Shown piece after piece: positions 1 through 9,494 of a stretch of DNA of 64,000 nucleotides. The notes under the pieces were generated by a model. It did no database searches, had not been told where the DNA came from, and saw only the letters and a program-made list of their open reading frames with translations. Position numbers and translations under genes: made by a program. Within the stretch, counting starts at the first letter, position 1, and each line of letters opens with the position of its first letter. The stretch is from Microbacterium sp. Se63.02b (GTDB lineage: Bacteria; Actinomycetota; Actinomycetes; Actinomycetales; Microbacteriaceae), in the NCBI RefSeq assembly GCF_014171575.1, contig NZ_CP050453.1, forward strand, positions 3,782,001-3,846,000, read 5' to 3'.

Positions 1-81
1 TGGCCACTCTACCCGAGGGCCCTGATCGGACCGCCGAGGCATACCGGCATCCCTTCAGCCTCAGCCAGTAGCGTGGAGCGC

Positions 82-668
82 ATGCGACTGAGCGCCGAGG
101 CCGATCCCCAGCTGTGGATTCCCGTGACGGACTCGCTGGGGTGGAAGGGCCGCCGGCATCGCAAGGCCGCGATCCGGATGCTGCTCGGTCAGGTCAACGC
201 GGCCGTCGGCGCGACGGAACGGCCCGGCTCGCGGTTCGGCGCGTGGGCGATGAGCCAGGCGGCGCCGATGCTCATGAAGCGGGCGGACGGCAGGGTGCTC
301 GTATGGACCTGGAAGGCCGAGCCCGAACTCGTCGTGGCGATGGCGACCGCACAGGTCCTGACGCCGGATGTGCGGATCGCACGGGCCTCGATGCCGATGG
401 ACTACGACGACACCGAGTCGTTCCCCACCCGACTGGGCGTGGGCGAGAAGCTGCTCGTGCCGATGCCGCCGTCTCCCGCCTCTCCCCCTTCGCGACCTAC
501 ACCTGGGACACGGGCACGCACCTGGTAACCCTGACCGCGGTGTGCAGCGCCAAGGAGCGCTTCGGCACCCTGATCGGCGCGCTCGACGACCTCGCGCGCA
601 GCCTCCGCATCGCCGACGATCTCACGGGCGGCGAGTCGCCCGACGTGCTGCGCCTGCCGCCCGCCTGA
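82..668 (+). CDS. Hypothetical protein, frameshifted
   Basis: I do not recognise the family. The first part reads in one frame to about 470, then coding character continues one frame earlier to the stop at 668. Adding one C at the CC run near 469-471 joins the two halves into a protein of about 195 residues with no signal peptide or membrane segment. The ATG at 82 is preceded by GGAG; a GTG at 73 is also possible, and this frame is open back to the window edge, so the true start could lie upstream. Function unknown. Confidence 0.5.
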
Positions 669-680
669 TCTCGCACTCCG

Positions 681-715
681 ACTACACAACTAGTGAAGTC
701 GGGTAACTATGTAGT
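681..715. promoter_or_regulatory. Inverted repeat in front of marR, likely autoregulatory operator
   Basis: Arms ACTACACA (681-688) and TATGTAGT (708-715) match at 7 of 8 positions and lie 13 bases before the MarR start. MarR proteins usually bind such palindromes over their own promoters. No good Shine-Dalgarno precedes the ATG, so a very short leader is likely. Confidence 0.45.
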
Positions 716-727
716 AGCATCATCATT

Positions 728-1186
728 ATGGATCCGCTGCTGCTCGACCGCCTGCTCCAGATCGGCGACCTGTTCCAACGCGACATGGCACGTGCGTTCG
801 AGGGGACGGGACTGACGACGGCGCGGGTCCACCTGCTGTGGACCCTGCAGCACGCGGGCCCGTCCACTCAGAAGACGCTCGCCCGACTGTGCGAGGTCAG
901 TCCCCGCAACATCACAGGGCTCGTGGACGCCCTGGAGGCCACGGGGCACGTCCGGCGCACGCCGCATCCCTCCGACCGGCGAGCGGTGCTGGTCGAGCTG
1001 ACCGCCTCGGCCTCCGAGACGATGGCACAGATGCAGAAGGAGCACACGGACCTCAATGCGACACTGCTCGCGGCCGTCGCCCCGGAGGACCGCGACGCCG
1101 TGGAGCGCGGAGTCTCCGCCATCGCCGCACACCTCGAGCAGCTCGTGGCTCAGGCGGCGGGCGAGCCCACGAAAGACGCCCCATGA
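728..1186 (+). CDS. MarR-family transcriptional regulator
   Basis: The 152-residue protein has the MarR layout: N-terminal dimerisation helix, winged helix-turn-helix at roughly residues 35-95 (with SPRNITGLVDALE as recognition helix and a wing around HPSDRRAVLVELT) and a C-terminal helix. This is a normal MarR length. The stop overlaps the ATG of the following membrane protein gene (ATGA), so the two are co-transcribed and the membrane protein is its best target candidate. An inverted repeat just upstream suggests autoregulation. The ligand cannot be told from sequence. Confidence 0.85.
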   Translation: MDPLLLDRLLQIGDLFQRDMARAFEGTGLTTARVHLLWTLQHAGPSTQKTLARLCEVSPRNITGLVDALEATGHVRRTPHPSDRRAVLVELTASASETMAQMQKEHTDLNATLLAAVAPEDRDAVERGVSAIAAHLEQLVAQAAGEPTKDAP

Positions 1187-1875
1187 TCGCCGAGCAGAGC
1201 GTGAGCGGAGCGAAGCAGCCGGCTCCGCCGACCGCCCCGACGCGCACCGCCCGCATCGGGAGCCTGCTCCATCGGGCGCTGATCGCCGAGCTGCGCGTGT
1301 ACTCGAGCATCGGCCGCGCGATCGCGAGACGGCCGGCGGTGCCGGCCGGTGGTACGGGGATCGGCTACCACCGCCCGGTACTGACCGTCCTCCTCATCTT
1401 CATCGTGCTCTCCGCCGTCGAGATCCCGATCCTCGACCTGATCGTGCACCCGTGGCCCGCCGTGCGCATCCCGATCCTGATCCTCGGCATCTGGGGACTC
1501 ACCTGGATGCTGGGGCTGCTGTGCGCGATGCTGCTGCGCCCGCATGCCGTCGGCCCCGACGGCATCCACGTGCGGAGCGGTCTGGAGGTCGACGTCTTCA
1601 TCCCGTGGGAGGCGGTGGCCTCCGTGGCGATCTCGAAGCGCGTCGACGAGCCGAAGCGGCCGCGCGTGACCGTGTCCGACAAAGGCGCCGAGTACGCGGA
1701 GCGGATGCAGGACGAGACGAACATCGAGATCGAACTCGAGCGCCCTCTGGCCGTCCATCTTCCGGGACTCGCACCGCGCGGCGGACAGCACGAGGTCACG
1801 AGCATCCGGCTCTGGGCCGACGAGCCTCGCGCGTTCCTCGACGCCGCGCGACCGTTCCTGACCGCCGCGGACTGA
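1183..1875 (+). CDS. Membrane protein with two transmembrane helices and a PH-like tail
   Basis: The 230-residue protein starts at an ATG overlapping the marR stop. Two hydrophobic helices lie around residues 65-85 and 95-115 (VLTVLLIFIVLSAVEIPIL and a second ending WMLGLLCAMLL). A soluble C-terminal half follows, with alternating strands around VFIPWEAVASVAISK, which resembles bacterial PH-like domains. There is no signal peptide. No enzymatic motif is visible. Its coupling to marR suggests an envelope stress or export-related role, which is inference only. Confidence 0.65.
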   Translation: MIAEQSVSGAKQPAPPTAPTRTARIGSLLHRALIAELRVYSSIGRAIARRPAVPAGGTGIGYHRPVLTVLLIFIVLSAVEIPILDLIVHPWPAVRIPILILGIWGLTWMLGLLCAMLLRPHAVGPDGIHVRSGLEVDVFIPWEAVASVAISKRVDEPKRPRVTVSDKGAEYAERMQDETNIEIELERPLAVHLPGLAPRGGQHEVTSIRLWADEPRAFLDAARPFLTAAD

Positions 1876-1905
1876 GCGGACGACGGGCTGCCGCCAGGAA
1901 CCCGA

Positions 1906-2316
1906 TCACTCCAGCCCGTGCTCCGCCAGCCACTCCTTCGCGACCGGCGCGGGCGCGCGCACGAGCCAAGCATCCGTGATGATCTCCTCGAGTCGGTCCC
2001 GGTCGACGACATCGAGACGCACGAGCAGCCCGGCGTAGCCGTCGAAGTGCGGGATCGTGAACAGGTCCTCGGGCTCGGCCGCGAGCAGGGCCTCCTTCTC
2101 ACCGAGGTCGCCCACGCGCACCGCGAGCACCTTTCCTGACGGCCAGTCCCGTCCGAGCTCGGAGAGCTGACGCAGGTCCGTCGCGCTCGGGCCTCGCATC
2201 CACGCGAACTGTCCGCTCCTGACCCGCCACGCAGCCTCGCCGGTGTGTCCGCTCACGGTCTCTTCGACCCCGGGCAGAGCCAGGGCGATCGCGCGCACTT
2301 CCTCGATGCTCACCAT
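1906..2316 (-). CDS. MmcQ/YjbR-family protein
   Basis: The 136-residue protein begins MVSIEEVRAIALALPGVEET, the typical opening of the MmcQ/YjbR family (CyaY-like fold). The internal FTIPHFDGYAGLLVRLD and the C-terminal KEWLAEHGL also fit the family. The ATG at 2316 was chosen because upstream sequence in frame is arginine-rich and unlike the family. Function is poorly known; a DNA-binding role has been proposed for the family. It is convergent with the upstream membrane protein gene. Confidence 0.75.
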   Translation of the reverse strand: MVSIEEVRAIALALPGVEETVSGHTGEAAWRVRSGQFAWMRGPSATDLRQLSELGRDWPSGKVLAVRVGDLGEKEALLAAEPEDLFTIPHFDGYAGLLVRLDVVDRDRLEEIITDAWLVRAPAPVAKEWLAEHGLE

Positions 2317-2383
2317 GCCGTCATCGTCCACCCGGCGGCCCGTCGGCACAACACGGCCGCGCCCGTCACCCCGACGCGCGGGC

Positions 2384-5376
2384 TCAGCGCACGATGCGGA
2401 GCGTGCGCACCTCGAACGGCCGCAGACGCAGGGCGCCCCCGGTCCGCGCATCGTCGATGTCGTCTTCGATCAGAGTCACCTCGCGCACCTCCCGGTGCTC
2501 GAAGCCGATCGTCAGCTCTCCGGTCGCACGCCGACCGAGCGCCTCGTACACGCGCACGATCACGTCACCGGAGCCGTCGTCGGCGAGCTTGACCGACGAC
2601 ACCACGATGCCTTCACCCTGCACACTCACCAGGGGCTCGACCTCCCGCGCACCACGCACGACCGTGGGCAGAGCGTTGATGCGGATGCCCTCGGCCGTGG
2701 CGATCGCGGCATCCGCGCCGATCACGAAGCCCACCTCGATCTCGTGGTGCCCGTGGTCGGTGTCGGGATCGGGAACCGCGGGGCACGCAGCAGCGACAGC
2801 CGCACGGTCGTCGTCACCGCGTCGTCGGAGACCTCGCGCGCCGTGTCGTACCCGTAGATCGAGTCGTTCACGAGGGCGACACCGAAGTCGTGCTCGCGCA
2901 CCAGCACGAACCGGTGCATGGAGGTCTCGAACTTCGCCGCCTCCCAGCTGGTGTTCGTGTGCGTGACCCGCGACTGGTAGCCGAACTGGGTCTCGGCCTC
3001 GGTGTGCGCGGCCTGGATGTCGAGCGGGAACGCGAGCTTGAGCAGCTTCTCGGTCTCATGCCAGTCGATCTCGTTGCGCAGCAGCACCGTGCGCGACTCG
3101 GGCGCGAGGATGATCGTCTGCGCGATGGTCGACTCGGAGAACGGGCGCACGACCACGATCTGCGCGACGCCCTTCACGACGGACGCCTCGATGGACGCGA
3201 CCGCGGTGATGTCGTCGACGCTGTTGCGGTAGTACCGGTCGATGTCCCACGCATCCCACATGTTGGGGAAGTCCTGGTGCAGCTGGAACAGGTTCGCGGC
3301 CCTGCCCTGCGCGACGGCCTCGCGGCCGGTGGCCTTGTCGACGGCCGACACGATCAGACCATCGGCCGAGACGAGCACGGAGACGAGCTCGTTCTCCAGG
3401 CGCCAGCCGCCGTCTTCTTCCGTGAGCGAGACCGGCTCCGCCGTGGGCTCCGCCACGAAGGCCGCCCCGAGCGCGCGACCGCGCCCGACCGAGGTCGGAT
3501 CGAACCGCAGCTCCCGGTCGCCCTCGCCCGCGAGCGAACGGCGGGCGGCGACCGAGATGTCCTCCGCATCCGACAGCACATCGGTCAGCACCGCGACGGC
3601 CTCGCGGTGCACCCACGCGATCGATGTACCGGGCAGGATGTCGTGGAACTCGTGCAGCAGCACAGCCTGCCACAGCCGGTCGAGCTCGGCCTGAGGATAG
3701 GCGGCGCCGGTGCGCACGGCATCGGTCGCCGCCCACAGCTCGGCCTCGACCAGCGCGTGCTCGGCCCAGCGGTGCAGCGCCTTGGTGGCGTGCTGGCTGG
3801 TGAGCGTTCCCCGGTGCAGCTCGAGGTACAGCTCGCCGACCCAGACGGCCGGATGCGGCAGCTCGGCCTTGGCAGCATCGAAGAAGACGTCCGGATGCTC
3901 CCACACCACCTGCGCGCTGCCCTCGAGGTCGCGCAGGCGCTCGGCCTTCCCTGTCATCTCGCGCGTCGTGCCGCCGCCGCCGTCGCCCCAGCCGACCGGG
4001 GCGATCGACCGCGAGCTGTGCCGGTTCTCCTTGAACTGCCGAGAGGCCTTCGCGACCTCCATGCCGCTCAGCTGCGAGTTGTAGGTGTCCATCGACGGGA
4101 AGTGCGTGAACACCTGCGAACCGTCGATGCCCTCCCAGAGGAACGAGTGGTGCGGGAAGACGTTCTGCTGGTTCCACGAGATCTTCTGCGTGAAGAACCA
4201 CTCGAACCCGGCACGGCGCATCAGCTGCGGCAGGGCCGGCGAGTAGCCGAAGCTGTCGGGCAGCCACACGCCCTTCGACCGGATGCCGAACTCCCGCTCG
4301 AAGAACCGCTGCCCGTGCGAGAACTGCCGCACGAGGGACTCGCCCGTGGGCATCACGGTGTCGGACTCGACCCACATGCCGCCCAGAGGCAGGAAGCGCC
4401 CTGCGGCGACAGCGGCCTTGACCCGCTCCCACACCTCGGGACGATGCTCCTTGATCCAGGCGTACTGCTGCGCGCTCGACATGCCGTACTGGAAGTCGGG
4501 CTGTTCCTCGATGAGCGTCGTCATCGAGGAGGTCGTGCGGGCGACCTTGCGGATCGTCTCGCGCACGGGCCACAGCCACGCCGAGTCGATGTGCGCGTGA
4601 CCGACGGCCGAGATCCGGTGCGCACTGGCTTCGGCGGGGGCGGCCAGCACCTCGGCCAGTCGGGCACGGGCGTCCGACGCGGTCTCGACGATGCGCTGCA
4701 GGTCGAGCACGTCGAGCGCGTCGTCCAGGGCCTGCAGGATGCGCATGCGGCGCGGCGAGGTCGACGGCAGCTCGGCCTGCAGCTCGAACAGCACCTCGAG
4801 GTCGAGGGAGAGGTCGAACACCTCCTTCTCGAACACCGCGAGATCGAGCCGCCGGAGCCGATACAGAGGCTCCTTCGAGGAGGTGAGGATGTCGCCCTCC
4901 TGCGTCGGGAGGAAGGGGTGGTAGTCGAGGAGGACGGGGTTCGACGCGCCCTCCAGGTAGAGCTCGACGGGCTCGTCGCCGACCGCGCTCTCGGTGATCG
5001 GCACCCACTGGTTCCTCGGGTTGATGCTCTTGATGGGCGTCCCGTCCGGGCGGTATGCCAGAGCCTCGCACTGGAAGCCCGTCATGTTCACGTCGAAGCC
5101 GAGGTCGATCAGGGCCTCGACGCGACGACCCGCCCATTCCGCCGGCACGCGTCCGGTCAGTCGGAACCACGTCGTCCCCCACGCCGGCCCCCATTGCGCG
5201 CCGACGGCTCCGGGTTCGAAGTCGAGCGCCAGACCCTCCGCCGGTGCGATCGGCTCGCTGGGCAGCAGGTGGAGGGCGACGTCCAGCGGCACGGAGGTCG
5301 AGTGGATCGCGGGGCGGATCCGTTCTTCGAGGACCCGCTTGACGCGGCCGACGGTGAGGGAGGTGTCGTCATGCAT
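2384..5376 (-). CDS. GH38 alpha-mannosidase (one frameshift)
   Basis: Cytoplasmic retaining alpha-mannosidase of about 997 residues, with no signal peptide. The catalytic domain carries the zinc-site motif GHAHIDSAWLWP near residue 259 and WLPDSFGYSP near 371, whose Asp is the GH38 nucleophile. Reading breaks at 2771-2773: adding one G to the GGG run joins ...RFP to DPDTDHGHHEIEVGF, the conserved C-terminal sandwich, ending at 2384. It is divergent from the LacI gene, with two shared operators between them. In this locus it should remove alpha-mannose from imported high-mannose oligosaccharides. The family is secure; linkage specificity is inferred from neighbours. Confidence 0.93.
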
Positions 5377-5457
5377 GGGTGTGTTCTCCGGGCTCGACGG
5401 TGAGTGCTGGTTCGCGGCGCCGCGCCGTGCGGGCGTCCGGTTGATGCTATCGGATTT

Positions 5458-5473
5458 ACTAAAGCGATCTAGT
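5458..5473 (+). promoter_or_regulatory. LacI-type operator O1 (GH38 side)
   Basis: ACTAAAGCGATCTAGT matches RCTNAAGCGWTNTAGT, a CG-centred imperfect palindrome found five times in this locus. It lies about 80 bases upstream of the GH38 start, within the divergent promoter region with the LacI gene. Confidence 0.75.
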
Positions 5474-5510
5474 GATGAGTCTAGATCACCTGTCCCGCGT
5501 CTTCCAGAGC

Positions 5511-5526
5511 GCTAAACCGATCAAGT
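5511..5526 (+). promoter_or_regulatory. LacI-type operator O2 (regulator side)
   Basis: GCTAAACCGATCAAGT is the weakest of the five copies, differing from the consensus at the seventh and thirteenth positions. It ends 13 bases before the LacI ATG at 5540, where it could serve autoregulation. Confidence 0.65.
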
Positions 5527-5539
5527 AGGGTGAGGGACT

Positions 5540-6570
5540 ATGAGTCCGGCGAAACGTGTCACGATCGCCGATATCGCGCGCATGGCCGGCGTCTCCCCCG
5601 GCGCCGTCTCGTTCGCCCTCAACGGTCGTCCCGGCGTGAGCGATGAGACCAGGCAGCGCATCCTGTCGATCGTCGACGAGAACGGCTGGCAGCCGAGCTC
5701 GGCCGCGCGCGCCCTTGTCGGCGCCCGCGCGAACACGGTGGGCTTCGCGCTCGCCCGTCCGGCACGGTCGCTCGGCTCCGAGGCGTTCTTCACCGATCTG
5801 ATCGCCGGCATCGAGTCGCGGCTGTCCGAGAGCAAGGTCAGCCTGCAGCTGCGCCTCGTGACCGACATCGCCGAGGAGATGGAGGTGCATCGGCAGTGGC
5901 GCTCCTCCAACCAGGTCGACGGCATCATCCTGATCGACCCCCGCGACGACGACCCCCGCAGCGACCGCATCGCCGCCCTCGATGCGCGCGCCGTGCTGAT
6001 CGGCTCCAAGCCCTCGCCCGAGGGTGCGGTGCCGAGCGTGTGGATCGGCGACGACGCCGTGGCCGAGACCCTCTTCTCGTACCTCGCGGCACTGGGCCAC
6101 TCCCGCATCGCCTACGTCGCCGGACCGGCCGAGCTGGAGCACACACGCCTCCGCGCCGAGGTGCTGGAGAGCATGGCATCCGACGGCATCCACGGCGAGG
6201 TCATCGCGACCGACTTCTCGCCCGCCCGCGCCTCCGCGGTGACCCGCACCCTGCTGTCGGGACGACAGCGTCCGACCGCGATCGTGTACGACAACGACGT
6301 GATGGCCGTGGCCGGACTCCGCGTCGCGCAGGAGATGGGGCGGCACGTCCCTCGCGACGTCTCACTCGCCTCCTTCGACGACTCGGTCATCGCGGGACTG
6401 ATCAATCCGTCGATCACCGCGATGACGAGAGACACCTTCGAGCTCGGCGAGACGGCGGCCACCCTCCTGCTGCGTCAGATCGAGGCGGGCACGACGCTGC
6501 CCAGCGTCGAAGGCCCCACCCCCGTGCTCACAGCGCGCGAGAGCACGGCACCCCCGCCGACCTCGCCTGA
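5540..6570 (+). CDS. LacI-family regulator of the N-glycan locus (frameshift at 3' end)
   Basis: The N-terminal helix-turn-helix is typical of LacI (VTIADIARMAGVSPGAVSFALNG), followed by a periplasmic-binding-protein-like sensor domain containing GDDAVAETLFSYLAALGHSRI. As read, the frame runs on for 615 codons across the opposite-strand GH5 gene, which cannot be right. Adding one C to the run at 6551-6555 gives ...STAPPADLA and a stop at 6570, total about 343 residues, the normal LacI length. It sits between GH38 and GH5 and next to the shared operators, so it is the likely repressor of both the catabolic genes and itself. The inducer is presumably a mannose-containing oligosaccharide. Confidence 0.88.
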
Positions 6571-6625
6571 CGAGCCCCAGCCCTCCGGACGAGCACCGCC
6601 CCGCGGGGCGCCGACGGTGCGACAC

Positions 6626-7936
6626 TCAGCCCTGGACCACGGTGTTGACCGAGCCGTAGGGGTCGACGGCACTCGCCGACAGGTCGGGACGGATGAGGCG
6701 ACGGATGCCCCTGGCATCGAGCGCGGCGGGGTCGAGGGCATCGCGGGAGGTGACCAGCGCGGGGTCGAGTCCTGCGGCGCATGCATCCGCCCACGCCTGG
6801 AACACCGCGCCGCCGGGGCTCAGCGCCGCGCGACTGAGCGGCACCTCGCGCTCGTCGACGTCGACGACGATCGCGGTGTCGCGCAGCGGCGGGGCGGTGC
6901 GCCGACGCAGCTCGGGGATGAGCTCGGCGAGACGCCGACCGAGGGGCTTGGCCGCGCCGTCCTGGCCGATCAGACCGAGAGAGTACTCGAGCTCGGGGAA
7001 GTCGCCGAGGTCGCGGCTCACATCGTGCGAGCACCACCAGGTGATGCCCCACAGGTTCTCGGTGCGCGCGGCCGAGCGGACGGTCGCCTCCAGGAAGCCG
7101 GGCATCTCGCCCTCGTCGAGGCAGTTCGACGGCGCACCCACCTCCTGCAGCCACACCACCCGCTCCGGATCGGTCGCGAACGCCCTGGACAGCTCGATCA
7201 GATACTCGGCGTGCCGGTCGGAGGCGACCGAGCGACCGCCGTAGCGCTGGGCGGTGCCGTTGAAGATCCAGGAATGGATCGTGGTCATCGCGCCGAGCCG
7301 GGAGGCATGGGCCGGAGTGAAGCCGTGCCCGTCCATGTACCAGACCGCGTCGTATTCGCTGTGCACGTGAGGCAGTCCCGGAGCTGAGGACTCCGCCGCC
7401 GAGAGCAGCGACGAGATCCACGCGCCGGCCTGGTCCTGCGTGACCGGCCACGGCGAGGGGTGGGTGTGCGCGGAGAACTGGTTCGTCTCGTTGCCGAGCG
7501 TCAGGCCCAAGAAGTTCGGCGCATCGCGCAGTGCCTGTCCGAGCCGCTCGACGAGGGCGATCTGCCCCTGCAGCGCCTTCTCATCCGTGAACATGTTCTT
7601 GTCGTGCCAGGTGTACAGCCATGACGGCACGAAGTCGAAGCTGGAGAGGTGCCCCTGGATCACGTCGATGCTCGCGTCGAGTCCGAACTCCGCGGCCACA
7701 TCGACCACGGCGCGGACGTCGTCGACCGCCTTCGCCCGGATCAGGGTCCGGTTCGGCTGCAGCACCGTCCACAGCGGGAACACACGGACGTGGTCGAGTC
7801 CGAGCGCGGCGAGGGCGGCGAAGTCACGGCGCACATCGTCGAGATCGAGGTCGAGCCACGAGTGCATCCAGTCCTTCGACGGCGTGTAGTTCGCCCCGAA
7901 TCTCAGGGGAGCATCGAGAGCGCCGCGCTGCGTCAT
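6626..7936 (-). CDS. GH5-like glycosidase, possible N-glycan core beta-mannosidase
   Basis: The 436-residue cytoplasmic protein has a TIM-barrel glycosidase layout. LTLGNETN near residue 170 supplies the Asn-Glu acid/base pair, and VVWLQEVGAPS near 275 supplies the nucleophile Glu of clan GH-A. The opening FGANYTPSKDWMHSWLDLD resembles actinobacterial GH5 subfamily 18, in which bifidobacterial members cleave Man-beta-1,4-GlcNAc from N-glycan cores. The ATG at 7936 fits better than the upstream start at 7987, which would run into the operator. Operator O3 lies just upstream. GH5/clan-A membership is fairly sure; the subfamily and substrate are inference from context. Confidence 0.75.
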   Translation of the reverse strand: MTQRGALDAPLRFGANYTPSKDWMHSWLDLDLDDVRRDFAALAALGLDHVRVFPLWTVLQPNRTLIRAKAVDDVRAVVDVAAEFGLDASIDVIQGHLSSFDFVPSWLYTWHDKNMFTDEKALQGQIALVERLGQALRDAPNFLGLTLGNETNQFSAHTHPSPWPVTQDQAGAWISSLLSAAESSAPGLPHVHSEYDAVWYMDGHGFTPAHASRLGAMTTIHSWIFNGTAQRYGGRSVASDRHAEYLIELSRAFATDPERVVWLQEVGAPSNCLDEGEMPGFLEATVRSAARTENLWGITWWCSHDVSRDLGDFPELEYSLGLIGQDGAAKPLGRRLAELIPELRRRTAPPLRDTAIVVDVDEREVPLSRAALSPGGAVFQAWADACAAGLDPALVTSRDALDPAALDARGIRRLIRPDLSASAVDPYGSVNTVVQG

Positions 7937-7985
7937 GTGTTCGGACCTTTCGGACGGTGACCTCGGGCGAGGCCATGGTCGCACC

Positions 7986-8001
7986 ACTATAACGCTTGAG
8001 C
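7986..8001 (-). promoter_or_regulatory. LacI-type operator O3 overlapping the GH5 promoter
   Basis: On the minus strand this reads GCTCAAGCGTTATAGT, matching the locus consensus. Its last six bases, TATAGT, make a good -10 box for the GH5 gene, so a bound repressor would cover the promoter. Confidence 0.75.
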
Positions 8002-8055
8002 AACGAGCAACACACCGCTCCGACCAGCGATGTCAGGAGCGAAGCGCTCTGCGTC

Positions 8056-8102
8056 TTGACAGCGGAGGAATCGGATGGTTTCATCTGCTAAAGCGTTGTA
8101 GT
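8056..8102 (+). promoter_or_regulatory. Promoter and operator O4 of the sugar ABC operon
   Basis: TTGACA at 8056-8061 is followed 17 bases later by a weak -10 (TTTCAT, 8079-8084). The operator GCTAAAGCGTTGTAGT at 8087-8102 covers the expected transcription start. The binding-protein ATG is at 8151 behind GAGGAAG. Confidence 0.7.
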
Positions 8103-8150
8103 CCCTTCGTGGACGGCACGCGGATTCGCCCGCCTCGAGGAAGAAGCACG

Positions 8151-9452
8151 ATGAAAGTTCCCACACGCATTGTCGCTCTGGCAGCATTCAGCATCGGCGT
8201 TCTGGCGCTGACGAGTTGCACGGGGGGCGGCGGAGCCACCAGCGACTCCGGCCCCATCGACACCTCCGGCGAACTGAGCGGATCGATCCAGTTCCAGACC
8301 TGGTCGCTCAAGAACGAGAAGTTCACCCCCTACTTCGAGGACCTCATCGACGCGTTCGAGAAGGAGCACCCCGACGTGAAGGTCGAGTGGCTCGACCAGC
8401 CGGGCGACGGCTACCAGGACAAGATCCTGAGCCAGGCGAACGCCGACACCCTTCCCGACGTGTTGAACCTGCCGCCGGACATCGCCTACCCCCTGGTCGC
8501 CGCGGGCAAGCTGGTCGACATCGAGACCGCCGACCCCGAGCTGAAGTCGGTCTACAACGCCGGCGCCTGGGACTCGTACAGCCAATACCCCGGGGTCGAC
8601 GGCACGTACGGGCTCCCCTGGTACCTCTCCAGCGACGCCTCGTGGTGGAACCTCGCGCAGCTCGCCCCCTACGGCGTGACGGAGGACAACCTTCCGACGA
8701 CCGTTGACGAACTCCTCGACCTCGCGAAGGACGTCGCGACCGAGTCCGGGGGCAAGGTGCAGCTGCTCTCGTCGATCCCCGCGCTCGACACGTTCACGGC
8801 TGCGGGCATGGAGGTCATCGACGACGAGGGCGAGTTCGACTTCAACACCGACGAGGCCGCCGAGATCATCCAGGCGTACGCCGACGCCTACGCCGCCGGG
8901 GCGATGCCCGCCGAGGCCTTGACGGGCGACTACGGCGGGAACGCCGAGGCCTACATCCAGGAGAAGGTCGCCTTCACGACCGGAGGCACGGGCTTCACGA
9001 CCGACCTCCAGAAGGACGCTCCGGCCCTGCTGGAGAACACCGTGGCCACCCCGCGCCTCGGCATCGCGCCGCTGTACGTGCAGGGCCTCAACGTGTCGGC
9101 CGACTCGGACAACAAGGAAGCAGCGCTGGCCTTCGCCGAGTTCGTCACGAACGAGGAGAACCAGGTCGCGTTCTCGTCCCTCGCCGTCGGAACCGCTCCC
9201 GGCACGGCCGCCGGCGGCGACGCGGTCGTCGACAACATCGCCTCCACGGTGACCGACGAGAAGCAGCTCGCCGCGATCGACACCGTGTTCGGCGCGATGA
9301 AGGATGCGAAGGCGCTGCCGTTCCAGTGGACCTCCGACATGGCCACGTACATGACCCAGCAGATCGCCCTGGCCATCAACGGCGAAGCGGACCCGAAGGC
9401 TCAGCTCGACAAGATCGTCGAGTACGCCAACGCGAACCGCGTGGATCAGTAA
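8151..9452 (+). CDS. Sugar ABC transporter substrate-binding lipoprotein
   Basis: The 433-residue protein begins with a lipoprotein signal (KVPTRIVALAAFSIGVLAL, lipobox LTSC at about residue 24), followed by the family-1 extracellular solute-binding fold. Motifs include FQTWSLKNEKFTPYFEDLI, the DTLPDVLNLPPDIAYPLV hinge region and a C-terminal MATYMTQQIALAINGE. It should capture an oligosaccharide at the cell surface and feed the two permeases directly downstream. ATPase is not encoded here; actinobacterial CUT1 importers usually share an MsiK-type ATPase. The substrate is inferred to be a mannose-rich glycan released by the GH18 enzyme of the same regulon. Confidence 0.9.
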   Translation: MKVPTRIVALAAFSIGVLALTSCTGGGGATSDSGPIDTSGELSGSIQFQTWSLKNEKFTPYFEDLIDAFEKEHPDVKVEWLDQPGDGYQDKILSQANADTLPDVLNLPPDIAYPLVAAGKLVDIETADPELKSVYNAGAWDSYSQYPGVDGTYGLPWYLSSDASWWNLAQLAPYGVTEDNLPTTVDELLDLAKDVATESGGKVQLLSSIPALDTFTAAGMEVIDDEGEFDFNTDEAAEIIQAYADAYAAGAMPAEALTGDYGGNAEAYIQEKVAFTTGGTGFTTDLQKDAPALLENTVATPRLGIAPLYVQGLNVSADSDNKEAALAFAEFVTNEENQVAFSSLAVGTAPGTAAGGDAVVDNIASTVTDEKQLAAIDTVFGAMKDAKALPFQWTSDMATYMTQQIALAINGEADPKAQLDKIVEYANANRVDQ

Positions 9453-9494
9453 GCCATGAGCGCGAACACCGGCATCCGGGGCAGAGGGACGACC

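Noticed and set aside
2890..5403. 837-codon open frame on the plus strand opposite GH38
   Set aside because: Antisense frame of a high-GC gene; the translation is Arg/Asp/His-rich low-complexity with no domain, while the minus strand carries clear GH38 motifs.
6571..7387. C-terminal extension of the LacI protein to 615 residues
   Set aside because: It runs antisense to the GH5 gene and appears only because of a missing C at 6551-6555; the repaired frame stops at 6570 at the normal LacI length.
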